This document shows, in pieces, positions 26,917 through 36,131 of a stretch of 64,000 nt of DNA. A program made the translations under genes and the position numbers. How positions within the stretch are numbered: position 1 is the first letter of the stretch; each line of letters starts with the position of its first letter. The stretch is taken from contig NZ_CP022418.1 in NCBI RefSeq assembly GCF_002222635.1, positions 186,001 through 250,000 of the forward strand, written 5' to 3'. Origin of the DNA: Pseudosulfitobacter pseudonitzschiae. GTDB taxonomy: Bacteria > Pseudomonadota > Alphaproteobacteria > Rhodobacterales > Rhodobacteraceae. A model generated the notes under the pieces. It worked only from the letters and a program-made list of their open reading frames with translations, was not told the DNA's origin and made no database searches.

Positions 26917-28466
26917 AAATCGGCGCCGACCTGCTTTGCGATACCCTGCTGGCCAACGGAATTGACACCTGCTTTGCCAATCCGGGCACCTCTGAAATGC
27001 ACTTTGTCGCGGCACTGGACCGCCAGCCAGCGATGCGCTGCGTGCTGGGCCTGTTCGAGGGCGTGGTCACGGGAGCCGCCGACGGATACGCCCGTATGGC
27101 GGAAAAGCCCGCCGCGACCCTGCTGCACCTGGGGCCGGGGCTGGCGAACGGGCTGGCGAACCTGCACAACGCGCGGCGTGCCGGCAGCCCGATGGTCAAC
27201 GTCGTCGGCGATCACGCGACCTATCATCTGGAGCTTGACGCGCCGCTGACCTCGGATATCGAAAGCCTGGCGCGGCCGATGTCACATTGGGTCGGACGCG
27301 CGGACAGCCCCAAAATGCTGGACTCCACCGCCGAGGACGCAATCCGCGCCGCCTGTACCGCGCCGGGCCAGATCGCCACGCTGATCCTGCCCGCCGATGC
27401 CTCGTGGGGGGCCGCCCCGGCTGGCGATCCGGTGGCCATTACGCCGCCGCAACCCACGGCACCGGAAGCCGCGCGCATCACACAGGCCGCCACCGCCCTG
27501 CGCAACGGGCGCAACACCACGATCCTGATCTCGGGCAAGGCGTTGCGCGATGCCGAACTGGACACGCTGGACCGCATTGCACAAAGCAGCGGTGCCCGGC
27601 TGATGGCACAGCAGTCGAACGGCCGCATGATGCGCGGCGCGGGCCGGATTGCCCTTGATCGGGTGCCCTACAAGGTCGATCTGGCCCTTGCGACCTTTGC
27701 CGAAACCGAACAGGTCATCCTGATCGGAGCAAAGGCGCCGGTCGGCTTTTTTGCCTATCCCGGAAAGCCCGGCAAGATGCTGCCCGAAAGCTGCGAGGTA
27801 ATCGACATGGCCGATGCAGGCAGCGATCTGCCAGCGGCCATTGCTGCGCTTGCGGATGAATTCGGGGTGGCAAACAGCCCGGCCCCGCGCCATGCGTCCC
27901 GCGCCAAGCCGGATATGTCGGGCGGTGCGCTGACGCCGGATGCCATCGCCGTCGCCCTGGCCCATCATATGCCCGACAATGCCATCGTCTGTGACGAATC
28001 CGTGACCTCTGGACGTGACTTCTTCCGCCACACCTATGGCGCGGCGCCCCATGATTTCCTGCAACTGACCGGTGGGGCCATTGGTGTGGGCATGCCGCTG
28101 GCCACCGGTGCCGCTGTCGCCTGCCCCGATCGCAAGGTGATCACCCTGCAAGCGGACGGGTCCGGGATGTACACGGTTCAGGCGCTGTGGACGCAGGCGC
28201 GCGAAGAACTGGATGTGGTCACCATCGTCTTTGCCAACCGCCGCTATCAGATTCTGCATGGCGAGCTGAAGGACGTGGGCGCAGGCACCGCCGGTCGCAA
28301 TGCCAGCCGGATGCTGGATCTGGACAACCCTGCGCTGGACTGGGTCAGCCTCGCACGGGGCATGGGTGTCGAGGCCGCCAGCGCCAGCACCGTCGAAGAA
28401 TTCAGCGACCTGCTGCGCGCGGCCTGCCAGCGCCGTGGCCCGTTCCTCATCGAAGCCTTGATATGA
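26913..28466 (+). CDS. ThDP-dependent enzyme (acetolactate synthase / benzoylformate decarboxylase-like)
   Basis: 517 aa. N-terminal domain: FANPGTSEMHFVAAL and LFEGVVTGAADGYARM with Glu49 positioned to activate the thiamine ring. The C-terminal diphosphate-binding motif is LQADGSGMYTVQALW, ending VVTIVFAN. It should decarboxylate or carboligate a 2-oxo acid, possibly the product of the upstream dehydrogenase. It overlaps the kinase stop (ATGA) and the next start, so it is tightly coupled to both. Confidence 0.85.
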   Translation: MKIGADLLCDTLLANGIDTCFANPGTSEMHFVAALDRQPAMRCVLGLFEGVVTGAADGYARMAEKPAATLLHLGPGLANGLANLHNARRAGSPMVNVVGDHATYHLELDAPLTSDIESLARPMSHWVGRADSPKMLDSTAEDAIRAACTAPGQIATLILPADASWGAAPAGDPVAITPPQPTAPEAARITQAATALRNGRNTTILISGKALRDAELDTLDRIAQSSGARLMAQQSNGRMMRGAGRIALDRVPYKVDLALATFAETEQVILIGAKAPVGFFAYPGKPGKMLPESCEVIDMADAGSDLPAAIAALADEFGVANSPAPRHASRAKPDMSGGALTPDAIAVALAHHMPDNAIVCDESVTSGRDFFRHTYGAAPHDFLQLTGGAIGVGMPLATGAAVACPDRKVITLQADGSGMYTVQALWTQAREELDVVTIVFANRRYQILHGELKDVGAGTAGRNASRMLDLDNPALDWVSLARGMGVEAASASTVEEFSDLLRAACQRRGPFLIEALI

Positions 28467-30787
28467 AAGGGCCTGTCGCCATGTCCAACGTCCGCCGCGT
28501 GCCGCATTGCAGCCATTGGGGCGCCTATACGATCCTTGTCGATGACAACCGGATCGTGGGCGTCGAGCCGTTCGGCCCCGACCCTGCCCCGTCGCCGATC
28601 ATCCATTCCGTGGCCGAATGGACCAAGAGCGATCGGCGCGTTTTGCAGCCGCTGGTGCGGCAGGGCTGGCTGGAGGACCGCGGCGCAAGTGACGGGCGCA
28701 AGCGCGGTTCGGACCGGTTTGTGCCGGTCAGCTGGGACGAGGCGACAACGCTGGTCTCGGACGAGATTTCGCGCGTGGCGCGGGACTATGGCAATGCCTC
28801 GATCTTTGCGGGGTCCTATGGCTGGACCAGTTGCGGGCGCTTTCACCATGCCTCGACCCTACTCAAACGGATGTTGAATCTGGTGGGTGGCTATACCGGC
28901 CACGTCGACACCTATTCGATTGCCGCGGGGCCGGTCATCCTGCGGCACACGCTGGGCAACGAAAGCGCCTGTGGCGGCGGGGCCAACACGCTGGACAATA
29001 TTGCCGAACACACCGAGACGCTGGTGGTGTTCGGCGCGATGTCGCCACGCACCTCGCAGAGCGAGGCGGGGGGCATCGGCACCCACCAGCTGGAAACCCA
29101 CCTGCGCCGCATCGCCGAACGCCGGGTCAAGGTCGTGCTGGTGTCGCCCTTGCGCGATGATCTGCCCGACTGGCTGAACGCCGAATGGATGCCGATCCGG
29201 CCCAACACCGACGCCGCGCTGATGCTGGGGCTGGCCGGTGAAATCGTCGCCGCCGGACGCCACGACCGTGATTTTCTGGACCGCTGCACCAGCGGTGCCG
29301 ACACGCTGCTGTCCTATCTGACCGGGACGCAGGACGGGGTTGTCAAAGATGCGGGTTGGGCCGCCGAAATCACCGGACTGGATGCCACCGCGATCCGCAC
29401 CCTTGCCGCGCAGCTGGTCGACAGCCGCAGCATGTTGACCGTCAGCTGGAGCCTGCAACGCGCCCATCACGGCGAACAACCGTTCTGGGCCGCCCTGGGG
29501 CTGGCCGCGATGATCGGCCAGATCGGCCTGCCCGGTGGCGGTGTCGGCTATGGCTATGGCTCACTTGGCGGGGTCGGTGCGCCGATCCAGACAGGGAAGT
29601 CTCCGGCGATGAGCAGGGGCATGGATGCGATCCGCAGCTTTATCCCAGTGGCGCGGGTCACCGACATGCTGCTGAACCCCGGTACCCCGTTCACCTATCA
29701 GGGCGAGACCCGCAATTACCCCGATGCGCGGCTGGTCTATTGGGCAGGCGGCAACCCGTTCCACCACCATCAGGACCTGAACCGGCTGAGCGAGGCATGG
29801 ACCCGTCCCGAGACCATCATCGTACAGGACCCGATGATGACCGCCACCGCCCGCCGCGCCGATATCATCCTGCCTGCCTCGACCTCGCTCGAACGCAACG
29901 ACCTCGCGGGAAACCGGCGGTCGGATTATATCCTTGCCATGCATCAGGCAGTTGCCCCGATGGGTCAGGCGCTGTCGGATTTCGAGATTTTCAGCCGCAT
30001 TTCGGAAAAGCTGGGCGTCAGGGCGGACTTTGACGAAGGCCGCGACGAAATGGGGTGGGTGCGGCACCTGTATGACCTCAGCCGGACCGATGTGCGGGAG
30101 CGGCTGGACTTTGACATGCCCGACTTTAACACGTTTTGGGAGCAGGGTTTCGCCGCCTGCCCGACCCAGCACAATCACACCTATCTGGCCAACTTTCGCG
30201 CCGACCCGCAGGCCGCGCCACTGGCCACGGAAAGCGGCAGGATCGTGTTGGGCAGCGCCGCGCTGGCGCAGCTTGGCTATGACGATTGCCGCGCCCATCC
30301 CGCATGGATTCCGCCCGCCGAATGGCTGGGGGCACCGGGTGCGTCCGACGCTCTGCACCTGCTGTCCCACCAACCCAAAGGGCGGCTGCACAGCCAGCTG
30401 GAAACCGGCCCATCCAGCCGCGAGGAAAAACGCAACGGTCGCGAACAGGTGCGCCTGAACCCCGATGACGCCACCACGCGCGGTATCACCGACGGACAAA
30501 CCGTGCGCCTGTGGAACGATCGCGGTGCCTGCCTTGCCACGGCGCGGCTGACCGCCGACCAGCGCCCCGGCGTCGCCGTGTTGCCCACCGGCGCGTGGCT
30601 GACCGAACAGGCCGAGGGGCCGGAACTGGCCGGCAACCCCAACGTGCTGACGCTGGATGTCGGCACCTCGCAATTCGGACAGGGCTGTTCCGCGCAGACC
30701 TGTCTGGTTCGGATCGCTCCGCATGACGACAATCCGGGCGATGCCATCGAAATCTATCAGGCGCAACTGACTGCGCTTTTGACCTGA
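28463..30787 (+). CDS. Molybdopterin oxidoreductase (BisC/DMSO reductase family)
   Basis: 774 aa bis-MGD molybdoenzyme of the BisC/TorA/DorA branch. It lacks the N-terminal cysteines of an Fe-S cluster. GSYGWTSCGRFHH carries Ser123 at the position of the Mo-ligating serine of DMSO reductase. GLPGGGVGYGYGSLGG and YWAGGNPFHHHQDLNRL are family motifs; the C-terminal MopB domain is complete. No Tat signal is visible, so a cytoplasmic location like biotin sulfoxide reductase is likely. It could reduce an S-oxide or N-oxide, or hydroxylate a substrate. An alternative start is 28481. Confidence 0.88.
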   Translation: MKGPVAMSNVRRVPHCSHWGAYTILVDDNRIVGVEPFGPDPAPSPIIHSVAEWTKSDRRVLQPLVRQGWLEDRGASDGRKRGSDRFVPVSWDEATTLVSDEISRVARDYGNASIFAGSYGWTSCGRFHHASTLLKRMLNLVGGYTGHVDTYSIAAGPVILRHTLGNESACGGGANTLDNIAEHTETLVVFGAMSPRTSQSEAGGIGTHQLETHLRRIAERRVKVVLVSPLRDDLPDWLNAEWMPIRPNTDAALMLGLAGEIVAAGRHDRDFLDRCTSGADTLLSYLTGTQDGVVKDAGWAAEITGLDATAIRTLAAQLVDSRSMLTVSWSLQRAHHGEQPFWAALGLAAMIGQIGLPGGGVGYGYGSLGGVGAPIQTGKSPAMSRGMDAIRSFIPVARVTDMLLNPGTPFTYQGETRNYPDARLVYWAGGNPFHHHQDLNRLSEAWTRPETIIVQDPMMTATARRADIILPASTSLERNDLAGNRRSDYILAMHQAVAPMGQALSDFEIFSRISEKLGVRADFDEGRDEMGWVRHLYDLSRTDVRERLDFDMPDFNTFWEQGFAACPTQHNHTYLANFRADPQAAPLATESGRIVLGSAALAQLGYDDCRAHPAWIPPAEWLGAPGASDALHLLSHQPKGRLHSQLETGPSSREEKRNGREQVRLNPDDATTRGITDGQTVRLWNDRGACLATARLTADQRPGVAVLPTGAWLTEQAEGPELAGNPNVLTLDVGTSQFGQGCSAQTCLVRIAPHDDNPGDAIEIYQAQLTALLT

Positions 30788-30799
30788 GAAAGGACAACC

Positions 30800-31369
30800 A
30801 TGACCAACACATCCATCAGCCGCTTTCCAGTGCCCGAGATCAAGGACCTGCCCGAGGATCTGCGCGACCGCATTCTGGCGGTTCAGGAAAAATCGGGGTT
30901 CGTGCCGAACGTCTTTCTGACGCTGACCCACAGACCGGAAGAATTCCGCGCCTTTTTCGCCTATCACGACGCCCTGATGGACAAACCCGGTGACATCACC
31001 AAGGCCGAGCGTGAAATGATCGTGGTGGCCACGTCGAACGCCAACCAGTGCCAATATTGCGTGGTCGCCCATGGCGCGATCCTGCGCATCCGCGCCAAGG
31101 ACCCCCAGATTGCCGATCAGGTAGCGATCAACTACCGCAAGGCCGAAATCACCCCGCGCCAGCGTGCAATGCTGGATTTCGCCATGAAGGTTTCGGCCCG
31201 CGCCTACGAGGTCGACGAGACCGACGTGGAAACGCTGAAATCACATGGGTTCAGCGAGGAAGACATCTGGGACATTGGCGCGATCACCGCGTTTTTCGGC
31301 ATGTCCAACCGGCTGGCCAACCTGACCAGCATGAAACCCAACGCTGAATTCTACAACATGGGGCGCTAG
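30800..31369 (+). CDS. AhpD-like peroxidase-related (CMD domain) protein
   Basis: 189 aa of the carboxymuconolactone decarboxylase/AhpD fold. The redox motif CQYCVVAH (Cys84, Cys87, His91) matches the alkylhydroperoxidase-D active site. It sits between the molybdoenzyme and a rhodanese gene, so a thiol/redox role linked to the pathway is likely. AAAGGA precedes the ATG. Confidence 0.85.
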   Translation: MTNTSISRFPVPEIKDLPEDLRDRILAVQEKSGFVPNVFLTLTHRPEEFRAFFAYHDALMDKPGDITKAEREMIVVATSNANQCQYCVVAHGAILRIRAKDPQIADQVAINYRKAEITPRQRAMLDFAMKVSARAYEVDETDVETLKSHGFSEEDIWDIGAITAFFGMSNRLANLTSMKPNAEFYNMGR

Positions 31370-31372
31370 GAC

Positions 31373-31768
31373 ATGGCCATTGGATACCAACAGATGCTCG
31401 ACGAAGCCGATGCCAGTGTGACCTCGGTCGACGCTGCGGATATGGCCGCGCAACTTGGTGCGGAGGATATCGTGATGGTCGACATCCGCGACCCCCGTGA
31501 ACTGGAACGCGAAGGCATGATCCCCGACGCCTTTCACGCCCCGCGCGGGATGCTGGAGTTCTGGATCGATCCGGCCAGCCCCTATCACAAGCCGCGTTTT
31601 GCCGAGGGCAAAACCTATGTGTTCTATTGCGCCTCGGGCTGGCGGTCGCTGCTGGCCGCAAAAGTGGCGCAGGAAATGGGTCTGGACGCCCGCAGCCTGC
31701 GCGGCGGATTCAGCGGCTGGAAATCTGACGGCAACCCTGTCGGCGAGCTGCAAAAGCGGGCACGTTGA
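31373..31768 (+). CDS. Rhodanese-like domain protein
   Basis: 131 aa, single rhodanese domain. VMVDIRDPRELEREGMI and the active loop FYCASGWRSLLAA with Cys86 are clear. It could transfer sulfane sulfur, for example for molybdenum cofactor sulfuration or for sulfur released from the pathway substrate. Three bp after the AhpD-like gene. Confidence 0.88.
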   Translation: MAIGYQQMLDEADASVTSVDAADMAAQLGAEDIVMVDIRDPRELEREGMIPDAFHAPRGMLEFWIDPASPYHKPRFAEGKTYVFYCASGWRSLLAAKVAQEMGLDARSLRGGFSGWKSDGNPVGELQKRAR

Positions 31769-31794
31769 TGCACACAGACCAGGGATCTCCGCGC

Positions 31795-33462
31795 ATGAGC
31801 ATCTATGACACCGATCTGGACCGTTGTCCGGCCAACCACCAACCGATGTCGCCCCTGTCCTACCTGGAACGGGCGGCGCTGACCTATCCCGAGCGTGTGG
31901 CGGTGATCCACGGGCCGGACCGGATCAGCTATCGCCAGCTTTGGGAAAACTGCGTGCGGCTGGGCTCGGGCCTTGTCGGGCTGGGCATCGGTCACGGGGA
32001 CACGGTTTCGGTGCTGTTGTCGAATACGCCGCCGATGATCGAGGCGCATTATGGTGTCGCCATGGCCAAGGGCGCGGTTCTGCATTCGCTGAACTACCGT
32101 CTGGACGCCCGTGCCATCGCCTTTCAGCTGGACCATGCGGAATCCAAGGTTCTGATCGTCGACCGCGAGTTTTCGGATCTGGCCGCCGAAGCCCTGAGCC
32201 TGATGACATCCTCCGCGCTGCCTGTCGTGATCGACTATGACGATCCGGCCTACCCCGACGATGCCCCCTATCCCAAAGGGCCGCTGATCGGGATCATGGA
32301 CTATGCGGCACTGCTGGCCTCGGGGTCGGCTGACTATGTGGCACCGCCCCTGCGCGATGAGTGGAACGCGATTTCCCTGAACTACACCTCTGGCACCACC
32401 GGCAACCCCAAAGGGGTCGTCTGCCACCACCGCGGTGCGGCGCTGATGGCACTGAACATGGTGATCCATGGCGAGATGGGGCGGCACCCCGTCTATCTGT
32501 GGACGCTGCCGCTGTTCCATTGCAACGGCTGGAGCTTTTCGTGGAGCGTGGCGGTTCAGGCGGGCACCCATGTCTGCCTGCGCTGGGTCCGTGCCAAACC
32601 GATCTATGATCTGATCGCGGACCACGGCGTCACCCATCTGTGCGGCGCGCCGATCGTCATGACGACACTGTTGAACGCCGCCGATGCCGACAAGACACCC
32701 TTTGCCCACACGGCAACCTTTATCACCGCTGCCGCACCGCCCCCTGCCGCCGTGCTGGAGGCGATGAAAGCTGCCGGGTTCGAAATGCAACATATGTACG
32801 GGCTGACCGAGACCTACGGCCCCGTGGTCATGAACGCCTGGCAGGACAGCTGGGATGCCTTGCCGCTGGCGGATCAGGCCGCCTACAAGGCGCGTCAGGG
32901 CGTCCGCTTTCTGTCGCTGTCCCAGGCCGATGTGCGCGATCCCAAGACGCTGGAGCCTGTTCCGCGCGATGGAGAAACGCTGGGCGAGGTGATGCTGCGC
33001 GGCAATGTCGTGATGAAGGGATACCTGAAAAACCCCGCCGCCACGTCAGAGGCCTTTGCCGGGGGCTGGTTTCACACCGGCGATCTGGGCGTGATGCACC
33101 CCGACGGGTATATCCAGCTCAAGGACCGTTCAAAGGACATCATCATTTCGGGGGGCGAGAACATCTCGTCTATCGAGGTCGAGGACGCGATCTTTGCCCA
33201 TCCGGCTGTGGCCCTCTGTGCAGTCGTGGCCATGCCCGACGCCAAATGGGGCGAGCGTCCCGTGGCCTTTGTCGAACTGCGCACCGGACAGGTGATTCAC
33301 GAAAGCGACCTGATGGACCATTGCCGCGCAACCCTTGCGCACTTCAAATGCCCCGCAAAGGTGGTGTTCGACGAACTGCCCAAGACTTCGACCGGCAAAG
33401 TGCAAAAATTCGTGCTGCGCACGCGGGCGAAACTGTTGGCCGAACAGGCGATGGCCAGCTGA
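31795..33462 (+). CDS. Acyl-CoA synthetase (AMP-forming)
   Basis: 555 aa ANL-superfamily ligase. Motifs in order: NYTSGTTGNPKGVVCHHRGA (AMP-binding P-loop), MYGLTETYGP, GGWFHTGDLGV, DRSKDIIISGGENISS and the catalytic Lys in PKTSTGKVQKF. The overall pattern resembles fatty acyl-CoA ligases and the DmdB methylmercaptopropionate ligase group. Start at 31795 has AGGGA upstream; ATG 31768, overlapping the rhodanese stop, is an alternative. Substrate unassigned. Confidence 0.87.
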   Translation: MSIYDTDLDRCPANHQPMSPLSYLERAALTYPERVAVIHGPDRISYRQLWENCVRLGSGLVGLGIGHGDTVSVLLSNTPPMIEAHYGVAMAKGAVLHSLNYRLDARAIAFQLDHAESKVLIVDREFSDLAAEALSLMTSSALPVVIDYDDPAYPDDAPYPKGPLIGIMDYAALLASGSADYVAPPLRDEWNAISLNYTSGTTGNPKGVVCHHRGAALMALNMVIHGEMGRHPVYLWTLPLFHCNGWSFSWSVAVQAGTHVCLRWVRAKPIYDLIADHGVTHLCGAPIVMTTLLNAADADKTPFAHTATFITAAAPPPAAVLEAMKAAGFEMQHMYGLTETYGPVVMNAWQDSWDALPLADQAAYKARQGVRFLSLSQADVRDPKTLEPVPRDGETLGEVMLRGNVVMKGYLKNPAATSEAFAGGWFHTGDLGVMHPDGYIQLKDRSKDIIISGGENISSIEVEDAIFAHPAVALCAVVAMPDAKWGERPVAFVELRTGQVIHESDLMDHCRATLAHFKCPAKVVFDELPKTSTGKVQKFVLRTRAKLLAEQAMAS

Positions 33463-33491
33463 CCTGCGCATCACATCCAAAGGAGACCCCG

Positions 33492-34889
33492 ATGCAAGAC
33501 ACCCCCGCGCTGCCCGACACCGGCCTTGTGGACCGTCTGGCATCCGCCCTGCCACCCGAGGCTCTGCTGACGGGCAGCGCCATCGACCCGCGCTATCAAG
33601 AAGACCGCCGCGACCGGCTCTCCGCCAGCCCGCAGTTTGTCCTGCGCCCTGCGGACACGGCCCAGACCGCAACCGCGCTGGCGCTGTGTCACGACGCGGG
33701 GCAACCGCTGGTGATCCAGGGCGGGCGCACGGGGCTGTCCGGTGCGCATCGCATTGCCGAGGGCGAGGCGGTTCTGTCGCTGGAACGGATGACCGACGTG
33801 GGTCCCGTGGACATGGACAGCGCCACCGTGCTGGCGGGGGCCGGTGCGCCGTTGCAGACGGTGCAGGTTGCGGCGCAGGACGCCGGTCTGTTCTTTGGCG
33901 TCGACATCGGCGCGCGCGGGACCGCGACCATCGGTGGAAACATCGCCACCAATGCGGGTGGCATCCGCGTGCTGCGCTATGGCATGTTCCGCGCGCAGGT
34001 TGCCGGGCTGGAAACCGTGCTGGCAGACGGCACGGTGCTGTCGTCGCTGCGTGGTCTGGCCAAGGACAACACCGGCTATGACCTGAACCAGCTTTTCATC
34101 GGCGCCGAGGGCACGCTGGGCGTGGTCACCCGCGCATTGCTTCACCTGCACCCCCGCCCGCAGACAGAGTTGAACGCGCTGCTGGCCCTGCCGTCACTGC
34201 CTGCGGCGCTGGCGCTGCTTCAGCGGGCGCGACAGGGGCTGGGCGACGTGGTGTCGGCCTTCGAGGTGATGTGGAAAGACACCTATTTCGGCATCTGTGC
34301 CCACCAGAACCGCCAGCCCCCGTTGGGCACGACCGCGCCGTTTTACGTCCTGATCGAATGTCAGTCCGCCGACGCAGGCCCCGCCGTGGCCGACCGGTTC
34401 ACCCAGGTCCTGATGCAGGCGCTGGAGGATGATCTGGCGCTGGATGCCATCGTGAGCCAATCCAACCGTGAATTCGACACCCTTTGGGACATCCGCGATG
34501 GTGCTGCCGATTTCGTGCGCGGGCTTGATGGTGTGGCCAATGGCGATATCAGCATTCCGCTGAACCGGATCGAGGCCTTTGCCCAGGCCAGCCAGACCGC
34601 GCTGCGCCAGATTGACCCCGATGCCGGATTTTACATGTTCGGCCATCTGGGCGACGGCAACCTGCATTATGTTTTCACAACACAACACAAAGCCGCCGCG
34701 CTGGAAAAGCTCTATGCCCTGACCGCCGAATATGGCGGATCGATCTCGGCCGAACACGGGATTGGTGTGGACAAGAAGCCGTGGCTGGGGTTGTCGCGCA
34801 GCCCGAACGAACTGACCGTCATGCGACAAATAAAGCGTATTCTTGACCCTAAAGCGATTCTAAATCGCGGGCGCCTGTTCGATCTCTAA
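33492..34889 (+). CDS. FAD-linked oxidase (GlcD / D-2-hydroxyacid dehydrogenase type)
   Basis: 465 aa. The PCMH-type FAD-binding domain includes PLVIQGGRTGLSGAHRI, GARGTATIGGNIATNAGG and LFIGAEGTLGVVTRALL; the C-terminal FAD-oxidase domain ends FGHLGDGNLHYVFTT and EHGIGVDKKPWL. Related to glycolate oxidase GlcD and D-2-hydroxyglutarate/D-lactate dehydrogenases. Last gene of the operon, preceded by AAGGAGA; it offers a respiratory route to oxidise a 2-hydroxy acid besides the NAD-linked enzyme. Confidence 0.88.
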   Translation: MQDTPALPDTGLVDRLASALPPEALLTGSAIDPRYQEDRRDRLSASPQFVLRPADTAQTATALALCHDAGQPLVIQGGRTGLSGAHRIAEGEAVLSLERMTDVGPVDMDSATVLAGAGAPLQTVQVAAQDAGLFFGVDIGARGTATIGGNIATNAGGIRVLRYGMFRAQVAGLETVLADGTVLSSLRGLAKDNTGYDLNQLFIGAEGTLGVVTRALLHLHPRPQTELNALLALPSLPAALALLQRARQGLGDVVSAFEVMWKDTYFGICAHQNRQPPLGTTAPFYVLIECQSADAGPAVADRFTQVLMQALEDDLALDAIVSQSNREFDTLWDIRDGAADFVRGLDGVANGDISIPLNRIEAFAQASQTALRQIDPDAGFYMFGHLGDGNLHYVFTTQHKAAALEKLYALTAEYGGSISAEHGIGVDKKPWLGLSRSPNELTVMRQIKRILDPKAILNRGRLFDL

Positions 34890-35056
34890 AAGGACACGAC
34901 TTCCGCCACCAAATCACTTGCCTGCAAAATTTTTTGTGTCGATCCGTCATTTGAATGCGGCGACCATTTTCCGCGGCAGCCATGAAGCGGAGCGACAGAA
35001 AGCTCCTCGAGCTTCGTATAACGTTCATCTAAGCAAAAAAGCAAAGCCGAAAGGAA

Positions 35057-35464
35057 ATGGCCATGAAACGTTTCATTCTCGCCGTCACTGTATCAATGAT
35101 CGCCCTGTCAGGCGCAGCGCAGGCTGACCCTCCGAGGAAAGATAACAGCCACCGCGGCGACGTGGTGCAGGCTGAACCTCAGAAGAAAGATAGTAACAAC
35201 CGTGGAAATGCGGTGCAGGCCGCCCCTGGGCAGGTCAAGAAGCAAGAGACCAGCAAGCAAGCGCCCAAGTCCAGTGCCCGTCGCTTCGCGCCCGGACAGC
35301 GTATGCAGGAAGGCTACAAGTCCTTTGCGAACTTCCGCGACTACAATCTGCCCGATCCTGGCCGCGGCTATCGCTACGTTCACTATGAGAACGACGTCTA
35401 TAAGATCTCGACAGAGACCGCTGTTGTCGCTGCGGTGATCGGTGCGCTGTCTGCACTGCGTTGA
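35057..35464 (+). CDS. RcnB-family periplasmic protein
   Basis: 135 aa with a signal peptide (cleavage after about residue 23, AQA/DPP). Residues about 24-55 are two near-identical 16-residue repeats (ADPPRKDNSHRGDVVQ and AEPQKKDSNNRGNAVQ). The C-terminal part, NLPDPGRGYRYVHYENDVYK followed by a hydrophobic tail, matches the RcnB (nickel/cobalt homeostasis) family. ATG at 35057 or 35063 both fit the AAAGGA site. The 165 bp upstream show nothing identifiable. Confidence 0.75.
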   Translation: MAMKRFILAVTVSMIALSGAAQADPPRKDNSHRGDVVQAEPQKKDSNNRGNAVQAAPGQVKKQETSKQAPKSSARRFAPGQRMQEGYKSFANFRDYNLPDPGRGYRYVHYENDVYKISTETAVVAAVIGALSALR

Positions 35465-35521
35465 TCTGAGTAACGGCAGGGGCGGTCGGATCTTCGCCAA
35501 ACTAACCAGCGAATCCGTCCA

Positions 35522-35635
35522 ATGCCTCAGGATACCATGAGAGACTGTGACGATGAGACCTTGTTGGTGGCTTATGGCCAGGGTGATATGCGGGCCGCCC
35601 GGACCCTGACGCTTCGCTTGACGCCAGTGGCCTAG
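35522..35635 (+). pseudogene. ECF sigma factor N-terminal fragment
   Basis: 37 codons open MPQDTMRDCDDETLLVAYGQ and continue GDMRAARTLTLRLTPVA before TAG. The DxxLLxAYxxGDxxAAxxLxxRL pattern is the region 2.1 start of ECF-type sigma factors. The rest is missing, so it is a remnant. It does not belong to the Has regulatory pair elsewhere in the window. Confidence 0.6.
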
Positions 35636-35737
35636 TCTTCTGTATCATTCATGGACCGGCGCTTCCCTTACGAGCTTTGTGGAAAACATCCCGTGTGAGG
35701 GGTCTGGTTCCTTACACAGGTTGCATATTAGAAGTTC

Positions 35738-35806
35738 CACCATTTGTCTACTATGACCATCACCATTTGCTCACTAGGTAGCTCACCATTTGTGCAACAA
35801 ATGGAC
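35738..35806. repeat. Three-unit 23-bp iteron-like array with terminal palindrome
   Basis: CACCATTTG occurs at 35738, 35761 and 35784, exactly 23 bp apart. Units 1 and 2 also share ACTA at the same offset. The third unit runs into CCATTTGTGCAACAAATGG (35787-35805), a perfect 8-bp inverted repeat with a 3-bp centre. The region 35636-36131 has no convincing gene. Regular spacing near two helical turns resembles iterons of a replication origin or a multi-site operator. Confidence 0.5.
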
Positions 35807-36131
35807 TTTCAGGTGTCAACTTGCCAACCCCGCATCGACCAACCCTTTACGATCCGGCAAATCGCGGAGGCTCTCCATAGTGTCAGTACCCATTGATTTT
35901 GGCCAAGCAGCCCAATTCTTCGTTCAACAAGCGGGCTGTGACATGTCTGATCTCTTCTACCGGACCACACCGCACCAACTTATTGGGCTGGAAGTAAACT
36001 AGCCATTGACCAACCGGATGGGCCGTCTCGCTATTGCGTCCCGGCTTTCGCCGGTAATACAGTTCGACCGAGGTACGGCACCTCAAGCGCAACACCCAAA
36101 AATCTAACGGCGTTGTCCAACTTCGTATATC

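Noticed and set aside
29561-31072. 503-codon minus-strand open frame
   Set aside because: Antisense to the molybdopterin oxidoreductase, with His/Gly/Gln-rich sequence and no start context.
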